A DNA stretch of 64,000 nt from Betaproteobacteria bacterium Ga0077526 (lineage in GTDB: Bacteria; Pseudomonadota; Gammaproteobacteria; Burkholderiales; Ga0077523): assembly GCA_001464765.1 (NCBI GenBank), contig LNDV01000034.1:682001-746000 (forward strand). Direction: 5' to 3'. The notes under the pieces were generated by a model. It did no database searches, had not been told where the DNA came from, and was given only the letters and a program-made list of their open reading frames with translations. Both the position numbers and the translations under genes were made by a program. This document shows, piece by piece, positions 8,273 to 16,799 of the stretch (positions are counted from its first letter, which is position 1; each line of letters starts with the position of its first letter).

Positions 8273-10282
8273 TCACAGCCGGATGAAGATCAGCAGCGCC
8301 AGCAGCGTGACGAAGCTGTAGACGAGATACCACTGGATGCGTCCGTGCTGCAGGCGGGCGACCTGGGCCGACACAGCCGCGACGAGCCGCGCCACGGGCA
8401 GATACAGCCAGTACCAGAGCCGATCTTCCGTCTTCGACCAGTAGCGGGGCGCGCGATCGAACGGATCGGGTATCACGCGCTCGATCCGGAAAAAGGGTTC
8501 GAAAATCTGCTTGACGGGTTGGCCGAATCCCTCCGCGGTGTCCTGCATCCGCGCCGTCTGCGCCGGATAGCCGCAATCCCAGGCGGGCGCGCGCCGCAGG
8601 CGCCCGTGGTGGCGCACCCGTACGTAGGCAAAGGTGGCAAGCACGGCAGATGCAATCACGGCCAGGAACAGCGCCGGGCCGTAACTCGCACGCTCCGTCG
8701 CCATCGGCGTCAGGAACAGCCAGTCGCGCGTCGCGGCGTCGCCCAGGCCTTCGCCCAGGAGCTGGACCGTCACGGCGTCGATCCTGCGGATCACCAGGGC
8801 GGGGAACAGCCCGAGCAGGACGCACCAGACCGCCAGGAACACGAGACCGGCACGCTCCCACGGTCCGGCGTCGTGGGCCGTCTCCAGCGAAGGCTCCCGG
8901 GGCTGGCCAAGAAACACCACCCCGTAGAACTTGACCATCACGTAGGCAGCGAAGGCGGCGGCGAGCACGAGGGCCGCCGTTGCCAGCGGCACCAGCATGC
9001 GAAGGTATCCGTCGGGGATATCGGGAGAGAACAGGAAAGACTGGAGCAGCAGCCACTCCGACACGAAGCCGTTCAGCGGGGGCAGCCCGGCGAGCGACAG
9101 GGCGCCCACCAGCGCGAGCCAGGCGACCCACGGCATGCGATGGATAAGCCCGCCGAGGCGGCCGAGGCTGCGCTGGTCGGTAGCGTGCAGCACCGCACCG
9201 GTCGCCGAAAACAGCAGGCTCTTCACCACGGCGTGATTGAGGCAGTGATAGAGCGCGGCGACCAGGGACAGCGCCGCCAGCGACGCCATGCCATGGGCCC
9301 GGAACACGATCGCGAGCCCGATGGCGCCCAGCACGACGCCGACGTTCTCGATGGACGAATACGCGAGGAGCCGCTTCATGTCGGTCTGGACCGCGGCGAA
9401 CATGACCCCGAACAACGCCGTGACGAGGCCGATGACGAGCGCGACGACGCCCCACGCGCTCGCCTGAGTGTGCAGCAGGTCGAAGGTGACTCGCAGGAGG
9501 CCGTAGATCGCGGTCTTCAGCATCACCCCACTCATCAGGGCCGAGACGGGCGACGGGGCCGCGGGGTGGGCTTCCGGCAACCACGCATGCAGCGGCAGGA
9601 ACCCGGCCTTGGCGCCGAAGCCGACGAGCGCGAGGCTGAACGCAACACCGGCCCAGGGCGCTGCAATGGTTACCCCGCGCATCGCATCGAAGGTGAACGA
9701 GCCGGCCTGCCCTTGCAGAACCCCGAAACACACGAGCAACGCGATGGCGCCGACGTGAGCGACCACGAGGTAGAGGAACCCCGCCGCGCGGATCTCTTCG
9801 TGGCGATGGTCGGTCGTGACGAGGAAGTACGAGGCGAGCGCCATCGACTCCCACGCCACCAGGAAGGCATACGCGTCGTCGGCCAGGATCACCATCACCA
9901 TGGCCGCGATGAACACGTGGTACTGGAGGCAGGTGAGGCCGGGCGAAGGCGAACTCCCCGCCCGGAAGTAGCCCGCCGCCGAGAGCGAGACGCCAGTGAC
10001 GGCGAGGCCAAGCAGGAACAGGAAGAACGCGGAGAGACTGTCGAGCCGCAGATGGAACGGAAGGTCCGGCAGGCCGAGGGGCAGCACCAGGGAGACTGGG
10101 TCGGCGCCGAGAGCGGTGCCGGCGAGCCAGGCGATCAGCGCGCCGCCCAGCGCCGTGGCGGGATAGACAAACCGCACGCCGTCCCGGTCTCTGCCCAGAG
10201 CGACACCGATCGTGCCGAGGGCGAGCCAGAACGCGACGACTCCGAGGATGCTGGAGAGCGGCGATTGAAGGAACTGGCTCAT
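8273..10282 (-). CDS. HyfB-like (NuoL-type) antiporter membrane subunit
   Basis: A 669-residue polytopic subunit, the length of E. coli HyfB (672). The antiporter core is clear: KAGFLPLHAWLPEAHPAAPS, LLAYSSIENVGVV and GLPPLNGFVSEWLL. It should be the distal proton-pumping subunit and the first gene of the hyfBCEFGI-like operon. The ATG at 10282 is preferred because the preceding residues lack hydrophobic character; an in-frame start at 10318 is possible. 113 bases separate it from the recG stop, room for a promoter, although none is obvious by eye. Confidence 0.88.
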   Translation of the reverse strand: MSQFLQSPLSSILGVVAFWLALGTIGVALGRDRDGVRFVYPATALGGALIAWLAGTALGADPVSLVLPLGLPDLPFHLRLDSLSAFFLFLLGLAVTGVSLSAAGYFRAGSSPSPGLTCLQYHVFIAAMVMVILADDAYAFLVAWESMALASYFLVTTDHRHEEIRAAGFLYLVVAHVGAIALLVCFGVLQGQAGSFTFDAMRGVTIAAPWAGVAFSLALVGFGAKAGFLPLHAWLPEAHPAAPSPVSALMSGVMLKTAIYGLLRVTFDLLHTQASAWGVVALVIGLVTALFGVMFAAVQTDMKRLLAYSSIENVGVVLGAIGLAIVFRAHGMASLAALSLVAALYHCLNHAVVKSLLFSATGAVLHATDQRSLGRLGGLIHRMPWVAWLALVGALSLAGLPPLNGFVSEWLLLQSFLFSPDIPDGYLRMLVPLATAALVLAAAFAAYVMVKFYGVVFLGQPREPSLETAHDAGPWERAGLVFLAVWCVLLGLFPALVIRRIDAVTVQLLGEGLGDAATRDWLFLTPMATERASYGPALFLAVIASAVLATFAYVRVRHHGRLRRAPAWDCGYPAQTARMQDTAEGFGQPVKQIFEPFFRIERVIPDPFDRAPRYWSKTEDRLWYWLYLPVARLVAAVSAQVARLQHGRIQWYLVYSFVTLLALLIFIRL

Positions 10283-10395
10283 CGAGACGCGAGCGGAAGC
10301 ACCATTCGATGATAGCACCGGCCTTCAGCTTTTCCCGATGCCGCCGCCATACCTGAGCGGCGAGACAAGTCGCTGGCAGATTCCGCCGGCCGGGG

Positions 10396-12471
10396 TCAGA
10401 CGCGCAGAAGCTCTTCCCGCCCGCCGAGCCAGCGATCGAGATGCCGCTCAGCAAGGGCGGGATGATCGCGGAGCATCGCCTGCGCCACCTCGCGCGCGGA
10501 CTCCAGCAGAGACACATCCAGCACGGGGTCGGCGAATCGCAGCATCGGCGTCCCGCTCTGACGCGCGCCCAGGATTTCGCCGGGCCCGCGCAATTCCAGG
10601 TCCTTCTGGGCGATGAGGAACCCGTCGGTGTGCTCGTAGATGATCTTGAGGCGCGCCCGCGCCGTCTCCGAAAGCGGCTGCTGGTAGAGCAGGATGCAGG
10701 CGGATTCCGCCGCGCCCCGGCCGACTCGTCCCCGCAACTGATGCAGCTGGGCGAGCCCCATGCGCTCCGCGTGCTCGATCACCATCAGCGACGCATTGGG
10801 CACGTTGACACCGACTTCGATGACCGTCGTGGCGACCAGCAGGTGGACCTCGCCCTGCTGGAACGCGTGCATGACCGCGGCCTTCTCGGCTGCGGGAAGA
10901 CGGCCGTGCACGAGGCCCACCCGCAGTCCCTCGAATGCCGCAGACAGGGTCTGATGGGTCTCCAGTGCCGTGGCGAGCTGGAGCTGCTCGGATTCCTCGA
11001 TGAGAGGGCACACCCAGTAGGCCTGACCGCCGGTCGCACAGGTGTCCCGCACGAACTGGAGCACCTCCTCCCGCCGTGACTCCGACAAGAGCTTGGTCAC
11101 CACGGGAGTCCGCCCCGGCGGCATCTCGTCGATGACCGATACGTCGAGGTCGGCGTAGTAGCTCATCGCCAGCGTTCTCGGGATGGGCGTGGCGCTCATC
11201 ATGAGCTGGTGCGGCAATTCGTCGCCGTTCGCACCCTTGAGGCGCAGCGCGAGGCGCTGATGCACTCCGAACCGATGCTGCTCGTCGATGATCGCGAGTG
11301 CGAGGTTCGGAAACTTCACCGCGTTCTGGAACAGGGCGTGTGTGCCCACGGCCATGGCCGCAGCGCCGGATTCCACTGCCTCGAGTGCGCTCCGCCGGTC
11401 GCGGACACCGAGGCTGCCCGATAGCCAGACGACGCGAATGCCCAGCGGTTCCAGCCACTGACGAAACGAGAGGTAGTGCTGTTCCGCCAGGATCTCGGTC
11501 GGCGCCATGACCGCAACCTGGAACCCGTTGCCGATGGCGATGAGCGCGGCCAGGGCGGACACGACGGTCTTGCCGCTGCCCACGTCGCCCTGCAGCAGGC
11601 GCTGCATCGGATGGCGCCGCGCCAGATCCTGGCGGATCTCGCGAAGCGTCCGCTCCTGTGCCTCGGTCAGCGCAAACGGCAGTGCCGCACGGAGCCGGCC
11701 CCCGAGATCACCGCTGTCGGCCAGCGGATGCGCGCTCGTCGTGTCTCGCCGGGCACGGTGCAGCCGCATGGAGATCTGCTGTGCCAGCAGCTCGTCGAAC
11801 TTGATGCGCAGCCAGGACGGATGGGTGCGGGCCTCGAGACTCTCCGGCGGAACGTCCGGCGGCGGATCGTGAAGCAGGCGGATCGCCTCGGCGAACTCGG
11901 GCAGATGCAGCCGGCGCCGGACGGCTTCGGGGAGCGTGTCGTCGAGTGCCTCGCGTGTGATCGCACCCCGCACGGCCTGCCGCAGCGCGAACTGCGACAA
12001 CCCGGCCGTCGTGGGATAGACCGGTGTCAGGCGGTCGGGGAGCGGCGCACCCTCGCTCACGACGCGCACCCGCGGATGAATCATCTCGACACCGAAGAAG
12101 CCGCCCTTGATCTCGCCGCACAGGCGCAGGCGATTGCCGGGGGCGAACTGCTTGCGCTGGCTGGGGTAGAAGTGCAGCAGACGCACGGTGAGCTCGCCGG
12201 TGGGGTCGTGCAGGCGAGCGATGAGCTGCGGTCTCGGCCGGTACTTCACGTCCGATTCGATCACGACCGCCTCGACCTGGGTGTCGACCCCACGCGGCGC
12301 CTGCGCGATCGGATGGCACACCGTTTCGTCCTCGTAGCGCAGCGGCAGGTGCAGCACGAGGTCGAACGACCGGCGGATGCCGAGCTTCCCCAGCCTGGCG
12401 GCAACGGCCGGTGCCACGCCGGCAAGCGCCGGCGCAGTCTCCTCGCCGGCGGGCGCGGTCCGCGCGGTCAC
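10396..12471 (-). CDS. recG: RecG, ATP-dependent DNA helicase
   Basis: Monomeric helicase that remodels stalled replication forks and Holliday junctions. The 691 residues match the usual length (E. coli 693). The N-terminal wedge/OB region includes LVLHLPLRYEDETV. Helicase motifs follow: Walker A LQGDVGSGKT, Walker B IIDEQHRFGV (the RecG form of DExH), MSATPIPRTLA, and the QLRGRVGRG motif VI near residue 590. GTG at 12471 is chosen because its start aligns with the family N-terminus. The stop of a possible 36-codon ORF overlaps this GTG as GTGA. Confidence 0.97.
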   Translation of the reverse strand: MTARTAPAGEETAPALAGVAPAVAARLGKLGIRRSFDLVLHLPLRYEDETVCHPIAQAPRGVDTQVEAVVIESDVKYRPRPQLIARLHDPTGELTVRLLHFYPSQRKQFAPGNRLRLCGEIKGGFFGVEMIHPRVRVVSEGAPLPDRLTPVYPTTAGLSQFALRQAVRGAITREALDDTLPEAVRRRLHLPEFAEAIRLLHDPPPDVPPESLEARTHPSWLRIKFDELLAQQISMRLHRARRDTTSAHPLADSGDLGGRLRAALPFALTEAQERTLREIRQDLARRHPMQRLLQGDVGSGKTVVSALAALIAIGNGFQVAVMAPTEILAEQHYLSFRQWLEPLGIRVVWLSGSLGVRDRRSALEAVESGAAAMAVGTHALFQNAVKFPNLALAIIDEQHRFGVHQRLALRLKGANGDELPHQLMMSATPIPRTLAMSYYADLDVSVIDEMPPGRTPVVTKLLSESRREEVLQFVRDTCATGGQAYWVCPLIEESEQLQLATALETHQTLSAAFEGLRVGLVHGRLPAAEKAAVMHAFQQGEVHLLVATTVIEVGVNVPNASLMVIEHAERMGLAQLHQLRGRVGRGAAESACILLYQQPLSETARARLKIIYEHTDGFLIAQKDLELRGPGEILGARQSGTPMLRFADPVLDVSLLESAREVAQAMLRDHPALAERHLDRWLGGREELLRV

Positions 12472-12593
12472 GGGCGGGACAGGTCGCGCAGGGCGAACCG
12501 GCCGGGCCGTGCGACTCCGCGCAGGGCGCAGAGGGCGGCTCGCACGGCACCGCAGGACATCGGACTGGTCCGGACCATGGAGACGCCTCGAGG

Positions 12594-12971
12594 CTAGGCC
12601 TTCACGAGGATGACATCGACCTCGACCAGCGCGCCCTTCGGCAGCGCCGCGACCTGCACGGTGGTGCGCGACGGGTAGGGCTCACGGAAGTACTGACCCA
12701 TGATCTCGTTCAGCTTCGGGAAGTCGGCGAAATCCACGATGAACACGGTGGCCCGCACCGCGTTGTCGAGTGACGCGCCCGCCTCCGCCGCCACGGCAGC
12801 GAGATTGCGGAAGACCCGGTGCAGCTGATTCTCGAACCCGCTCACCAGTTCGCCGGAGGCCGGGTCCAGCCCGATCTGCCCGGAGAGGTAGACCGTGCTG
12901 CCAGCGACGATGGCCTGCGAATAGGTGCCGAGCGCACGCGGCGCATTGGCGGTGTGGACGGCTTGGCGCAT
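12594..12971 (-). CDS. ridA: RidA-family enamine/imine deaminase
   Basis: A 125-residue YjgF/YER057c/UK114 (Rid) protein, expected to form a trimer that hydrolyses reactive enamines such as 2-aminoacrylate released by PLP enzymes. Typical features are YSQAIVAGSTVYLSGQIG near residue 20 and SRTTVQVAALPKGALVEVD near 105, whose Arg binds the substrate carboxylate in RidA. ATG at 12971 gives the family length; an upstream start at 13016 would add an unconserved tail. It lies 122 bases before recG on the same strand. Confidence 0.93.
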   Translation of the reverse strand: MRQAVHTANAPRALGTYSQAIVAGSTVYLSGQIGLDPASGELVSGFENQLHRVFRNLAAVAAEAGASLDNAVRATVFIVDFADFPKLNEIMGQYFREPYPSRTTVQVAALPKGALVEVDVILVKA

Positions 12972-13239
12972 GAAAGGAGACTCCGCGGGTGGATGATCAC
13001 CCAATGGTATGCGCATCGGCAGGGCGTCTCAATGTGCCTGCCGCAGCGCAACACACTCCGGAACGATGGTGCTACCATGACCTCCGGTCGTACGAAACTC
13101 TTCTGTCCCATGACATTCCTGGCCGCGGCGTCGACCCGAATCGGGCTGGCGGCGCGAGCGTTGATCGAATCCTCTTCCCCGTCGGCCTCCGCCGGGTATC
13201 CCGCTCCCTACAGCCCTTTCCCCCGTCGACGGAAGTCGC

Positions 13240-15189
13240 ATGGCGCAGCCCTCCACTGACAACGAACCTGCCGAGCCGGTCGAGTCGCCTGCCCCGGAAC
13301 CTGCCGCCCCCGACGCCAACGGGCACGGTCGCAGCAGTGTGACCACGCTCGCGCTCGGCGCGATCGGCGTCGTGTTCGGTGACATCGGCACGAGTCCGCT
13401 CTACACGATGAAGGAGGCATTCGGGGGGCCGCACGCCGTGGTGCTCTCCCACGACAACGTGCTGGGCGTGCTCTCCCTGATCGTCTGGTCGCTCGGGATC
13501 ATCGTGACGCTCAAGTACGTGGCGTTCGTGATGCGTGCAGACAACCGCGGTGAAGGCGGGATCATGGCGCTCATGGCGCTGGTGGTGGGCACCACCGAGA
13601 AAGGCTCCCGCGCGCGCTGGCTGCTGTCGGTGCTGGGCATGTTCGGAGCCGCCCTGTTCTACGGCGACAGCATGATCACGCCGGCGATCTCGGTGTTGTC
13701 GGCGGTCGAAGGACTCAACGTCGCGACGCCTGTGTTCGAGCCCTACATCATCCCGATCACCGTCGTGATCATCATCGGCTTGTTCATCGTGCAGTTCAAG
13801 GGCACGGGTACGGTGGGGGCGTTCTTCGGTCCGATCACCGCCGTGTGGTTCATCGTCCTGGCGGTGCTCGGCGTCATTCAGATCACCCGCAATCCGCATG
13901 TGCTGAACGCTCTCAATCCGGCCTACGCCGTCGGGTTCTTCGCTGACAACCATCTCCTCGGCTTTCTCGCGCTCGGCACGGTCATCCTTGCGGTGACCGG
14001 CGCGGAAGCGCTGTATGCGGACATGGGCCACTTCGGACGCAAGCCCATCCGCCTCGCCTGGCTGGGATTCGTCGCGCCGGCACTGGTCCTCAACTACTTC
14101 GGGCAGGGCGCGCTGCTGCTGAGCGACCCGTCCGCCGTGGAGCATCCGTTCTACCGCATGGTGCCCACGTGGGGGCTGTACCCAATGGTCGTGCTCGCCG
14201 CCATGGCAACCGTCATCGCATCTCAGGCCGTGATCTCCGGGGCCTATTCGCTCACGCGGCAGGCGATCCAGCTCGGCTACTGCCCTCGCCTTGCGGTCCA
14301 GCACACGTCGGAGAAGGAGATGGGGCAGGTCTACATGCCCTGGATCAACTGGGTGCTGCTGGTCTCGGTGCTGACGCTGGTGGTGGGGTTCCGGTCGTCC
14401 AGCTCGCTGGCTTCCGCCTATGGCATCGCAGTCACCGGCACGATGGCGATCGATTCGATCCTGCTCTACTTCGTGTTCGCCCGGCTCTGGAAGTGGCCCC
14501 GCGTGCTGGCGATCGGCGTCTCCGGCACGTTCCTCATCGTGGACCTGGCCTTCTTCGGCGCCAACTCCATCAAGCTGTTCCAGGGCGGGTGGTTCCCGGT
14601 GGCCATCGCGACCGCGGTGTTCGTGCTGCTGTCCACCTGGCGGCGCGGGCGCGAGATCCTGTTCGGCCAGATCCAGCCCGGCGCCATTCCGCTCGCGCCG
14701 TTCCTCACCTCGGTGACCGCCCATCCGCCGACCCGGGTCGAAGGCACGGCCGTGTTCCTCACGACCGGCCGCGAAGGCGTGCCCCATGCCCTGCTCCACA
14801 ACCTGAATCACAACAAGGTCCTGCACGAGCGCATCGTGCTGCTTACCGTCATCACGGAAGACGTGCCCTACGTGCCGGATTCCCAGCGGCTGGAAGTGGA
14901 ACCCCTCGGCGGTGACTTCTACCGGATCGCCCTGCACTATGGCTTCAAGGACGATCCGGACGTGCCGGCCGCCCTGGCGCTGCCGAACAAGCTGGGCCTG
15001 GAGTTCGAGATGATGACCACGTCGTTCTTCATGTCGCGGCAGACCATCGTGCCGACGCAGGCGCGGGGAATGTCGCTCTGGCGGGAAAAGCTGTTCGCGG
15101 CGATGTCCCGCAATGCGGGCAGCGCCACCGACTTCTTCCGCATCCCCACCAACCGGGTCGTCGAGCTCGGCACCCAGATCGAGATCTGA
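13240..15189 (+). CDS. kup: Kup, potassium/proton symporter
   Basis: Low-affinity potassium uptake system of the inner membrane, 649 residues. The signature GVVFGDIGTSPLYTMKEAF lies at about residue 45-62, followed by RADNRGEGGIMALMAL. About twelve hydrophobic segments run to about residue 470, and a hydrophilic cytoplasmic C-terminal domain ends in the conserved YGFKDDPDVP and SFFMSRQT motifs. A Pro/Ala/Glu-rich leader of about 30 residues precedes the core. The 268-base upstream interval holds no gene that can be supported. A small TPR gene follows after four bases. Confidence 0.96.
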   Translation: MAQPSTDNEPAEPVESPAPEPAAPDANGHGRSSVTTLALGAIGVVFGDIGTSPLYTMKEAFGGPHAVVLSHDNVLGVLSLIVWSLGIIVTLKYVAFVMRADNRGEGGIMALMALVVGTTEKGSRARWLLSVLGMFGAALFYGDSMITPAISVLSAVEGLNVATPVFEPYIIPITVVIIIGLFIVQFKGTGTVGAFFGPITAVWFIVLAVLGVIQITRNPHVLNALNPAYAVGFFADNHLLGFLALGTVILAVTGAEALYADMGHFGRKPIRLAWLGFVAPALVLNYFGQGALLLSDPSAVEHPFYRMVPTWGLYPMVVLAAMATVIASQAVISGAYSLTRQAIQLGYCPRLAVQHTSEKEMGQVYMPWINWVLLVSVLTLVVGFRSSSSLASAYGIAVTGTMAIDSILLYFVFARLWKWPRVLAIGVSGTFLIVDLAFFGANSIKLFQGGWFPVAIATAVFVLLSTWRRGREILFGQIQPGAIPLAPFLTSVTAHPPTRVEGTAVFLTTGREGVPHALLHNLNHNKVLHERIVLLTVITEDVPYVPDSQRLEVEPLGGDFYRIALHYGFKDDPDVPAALALPNKLGLEFEMMTTSFFMSRQTIVPTQARGMSLWREKLFAAMSRNAGSATDFFRIPTNRVVELGTQIEI

Positions 15190-15193
15190 GACT

Positions 15194-15502
15194 GTGCTCG
15201 AGCAGTTGCAGAAGATGCTCGCCGCAGGAAAGGACAGCGCACTGCTGCGCTTCAGCCTGGGCAACGAATGGCTCAAGCGCGACGACGCTGCCACGGCCGT
15301 GGAGCATCTGACCATGGCGGTCGCACTGGACCCGAAGTACTCGGCCGCGTGGAAACTGCTGGGCAAGGCGCGGGAAGCCGCTGGTGACTTCGTCGGGGCG
15401 GCCGAAACCTACCGCAAGGGAATCGAGACAGCTCAGGCCAATGGGGACCAGCAGGCGGTGCGCGAGATGCAGGTCTTCCTGAAGCGGGTCGAGAAACGCT
15501 GA
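15194..15502 (+). CDS. Small tetratricopeptide-repeat protein
   Basis: A 102-residue protein with two visible TPR units: LRFSLGNEWLKRDDAATAVE and the next, AWKLLGKAREAAGDFVGAAE, followed by a capping helix. No signal peptide is seen, so it is likely a cytoplasmic protein-interaction module. Start is GTG at 15194, four bases after the kup stop, so it is probably co-transcribed with kup; a longer reading from 15113 would overlap kup and is not preferred. A hairpin immediately downstream ends the unit. Partner unknown. Confidence 0.75.
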   Translation: MLEQLQKMLAAGKDSALLRFSLGNEWLKRDDAATAVEHLTMAVALDPKYSAAWKLLGKAREAAGDFVGAAETYRKGIETAQANGDQQAVREMQVFLKRVEKR

Positions 15503-15514
15503 AGCACGTTCGGC

Positions 15515-15542
15515 ACGGCTGATCCGATGGGGATCAGGCCGT
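15515..15542. terminator. Hairpin between convergent genes
   Basis: ACGGCTGATCC and GGATCAGGCCGT form an 11-pair stem with one bulged base and a five-base loop. It lies 13 bases after the TPR stop and 25 before the end of the convergent unknown gene, so it could terminate transcription from both sides. There is no clear U-tract on either strand. Confidence 0.5.
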
Positions 15543-15566
15543 CACGCGATCCGCGCAGCCTGAGCG

Positions 15567-16667
15567 CTAGTGCCGAGTCTTCGAGTCCGGGAACATGTAC
15601 ACCTTGCCGCCCTTCACGCGCGGCTGCGGTGAATGGGCCGGCCGGGATGTCGCATCGGCGGCCGCATCGAAGACGACGGCGATGACCTTCTTCGCCGCAT
15701 CGCGATAGCAGCGCAGCTTGAGCTGGTCGATGTGCCAGTGCGGGTCCGCGAGCCGGTCGCAGCGGGCGAGTTCCATGAGAAACCCCCCGCGCGCGAGGAG
15801 GATCCGGCGGGCCTGGTGTTCCGTGCCCTGGATGCCCTGACCGAAGTCGGGCGCGCGCGCCGTGTTCGACTTCTCGATGATCCCCACCACCACCGGCCGC
15901 GCCGGTTCGCCGAGTTCAGTCCGCTCGAACCCCACAGTGATCACGAACGAATCCATGCCTTTGTAGGACTCGACGTCACAGGTGTAGGCCTCGTGGTGGA
16001 ACACGAAGAAGCTGACGGCTGCCTGCCCCCACTTGAGCGCGGTCTCGACCGCGAAGGAGAGATCCCAGCGGCCCGGCTTGAGGTCGCCGACCTGCGCGGT
16101 GGTTCCGCCCTTCGACTGGCACAGCACGTCGAGGGTACCGGCACCGATATCGAACCCCGCGAACTCCTCGAAGTCGGAGTGCGACATGTATTCGTAGGTT
16201 TCCTCGAGGCCATCGGCCATCTCGCCGCGCTCGTAGGTGCAATGACCGTCGTACCCGCTGCCATCGGGGTAGGTATAGTCGATCGCGAAACGCAGCGTCT
16301 TGTACTCGGACGAGAACATGCGCACGAGGCCCAGCAGCGGCGTGCGGCTCGTGTAGAACTCGTACGAGATGGCGTCATCCGCCTGGGACACGATCATCAC
16401 GGGGTGGCTCGAGTCGGCGTAGTCGCCCCAGCGCTCGCGCAGGTACACGCACAGCCGGCCCATGGTGCGGGCCGAGTCGCGGAACATGGCATCGGGAACC
16501 GGATCGAAATCGCCGAACCGCAGGAACCAGTCGATCTCGTTGCCCCAGCGTTCGCTCTCCTCGAGGTCGTGGCGGAACTGCGCCACGTCTGCCGCGGGGC
16601 CGGCGACGCGCAAGGTCTGCCGGCAGCCGTATTCGTCTTCGGGTTCGAGGTAATCGTCTTCGGCCAT
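15567..16667 (-). CDS. Uncharacterised acidic cytoplasmic protein, 366 residues
   Basis: I do not recognise this family. The protein starts MAEDDYLEPEDEYG and is rich in aromatic and acidic residues. It has no signal peptide or membrane helix. Several motif-like stretches are visible (EIDWFLRFGDFDPVP, YKTLRFAIDYTYPDGSGYDG, SFFVFHHEAYTCDVES) and the C-terminal 40 residues are polar and low in complexity. Start chosen as ATG at 16667, because residues upstream of it are Arg-rich and look non-coding. It lies 132 bases after the YbdK-type gene on the same strand and could be the last gene of that unit. Codon use resembles the neighbours, so it looks like a real gene. Confidence 0.7.
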   Translation of the reverse strand: MAEDDYLEPEDEYGCRQTLRVAGPAADVAQFRHDLEESERWGNEIDWFLRFGDFDPVPDAMFRDSARTMGRLCVYLRERWGDYADSSHPVMIVSQADDAISYEFYTSRTPLLGLVRMFSSEYKTLRFAIDYTYPDGSGYDGHCTYERGEMADGLEETYEYMSHSDFEEFAGFDIGAGTLDVLCQSKGGTTAQVGDLKPGRWDLSFAVETALKWGQAAVSFFVFHHEAYTCDVESYKGMDSFVITVGFERTELGEPARPVVVGIIEKSNTARAPDFGQGIQGTEHQARRILLARGGFLMELARCDRLADPHWHIDQLKLRCYRDAAKKVIAVVFDAAADATSRPAHSPQPRVKGGKVYMFPDSKTRH

Positions 16668-16799
16668 CGGGGCGGGGAGATGGGGGCCGTGTCGCCGCGC
16701 GTGGAACTCGCGCGGCCAGCGGGGCCGCATGCTATCTGGGAAATGGGCCCGGATTATCGCACAGGCCCTTGCGGAAACCGTCGCCCGCGCAAGCATCGC

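Noticed and set aside
3116..10282. Functional hydrogenase-4 / formate hydrogenlyase
   Set aside because: No nickel-binding cysteines in the large subunit, and no HyfH, HyfA, formate dehydrogenase or maturation genes.
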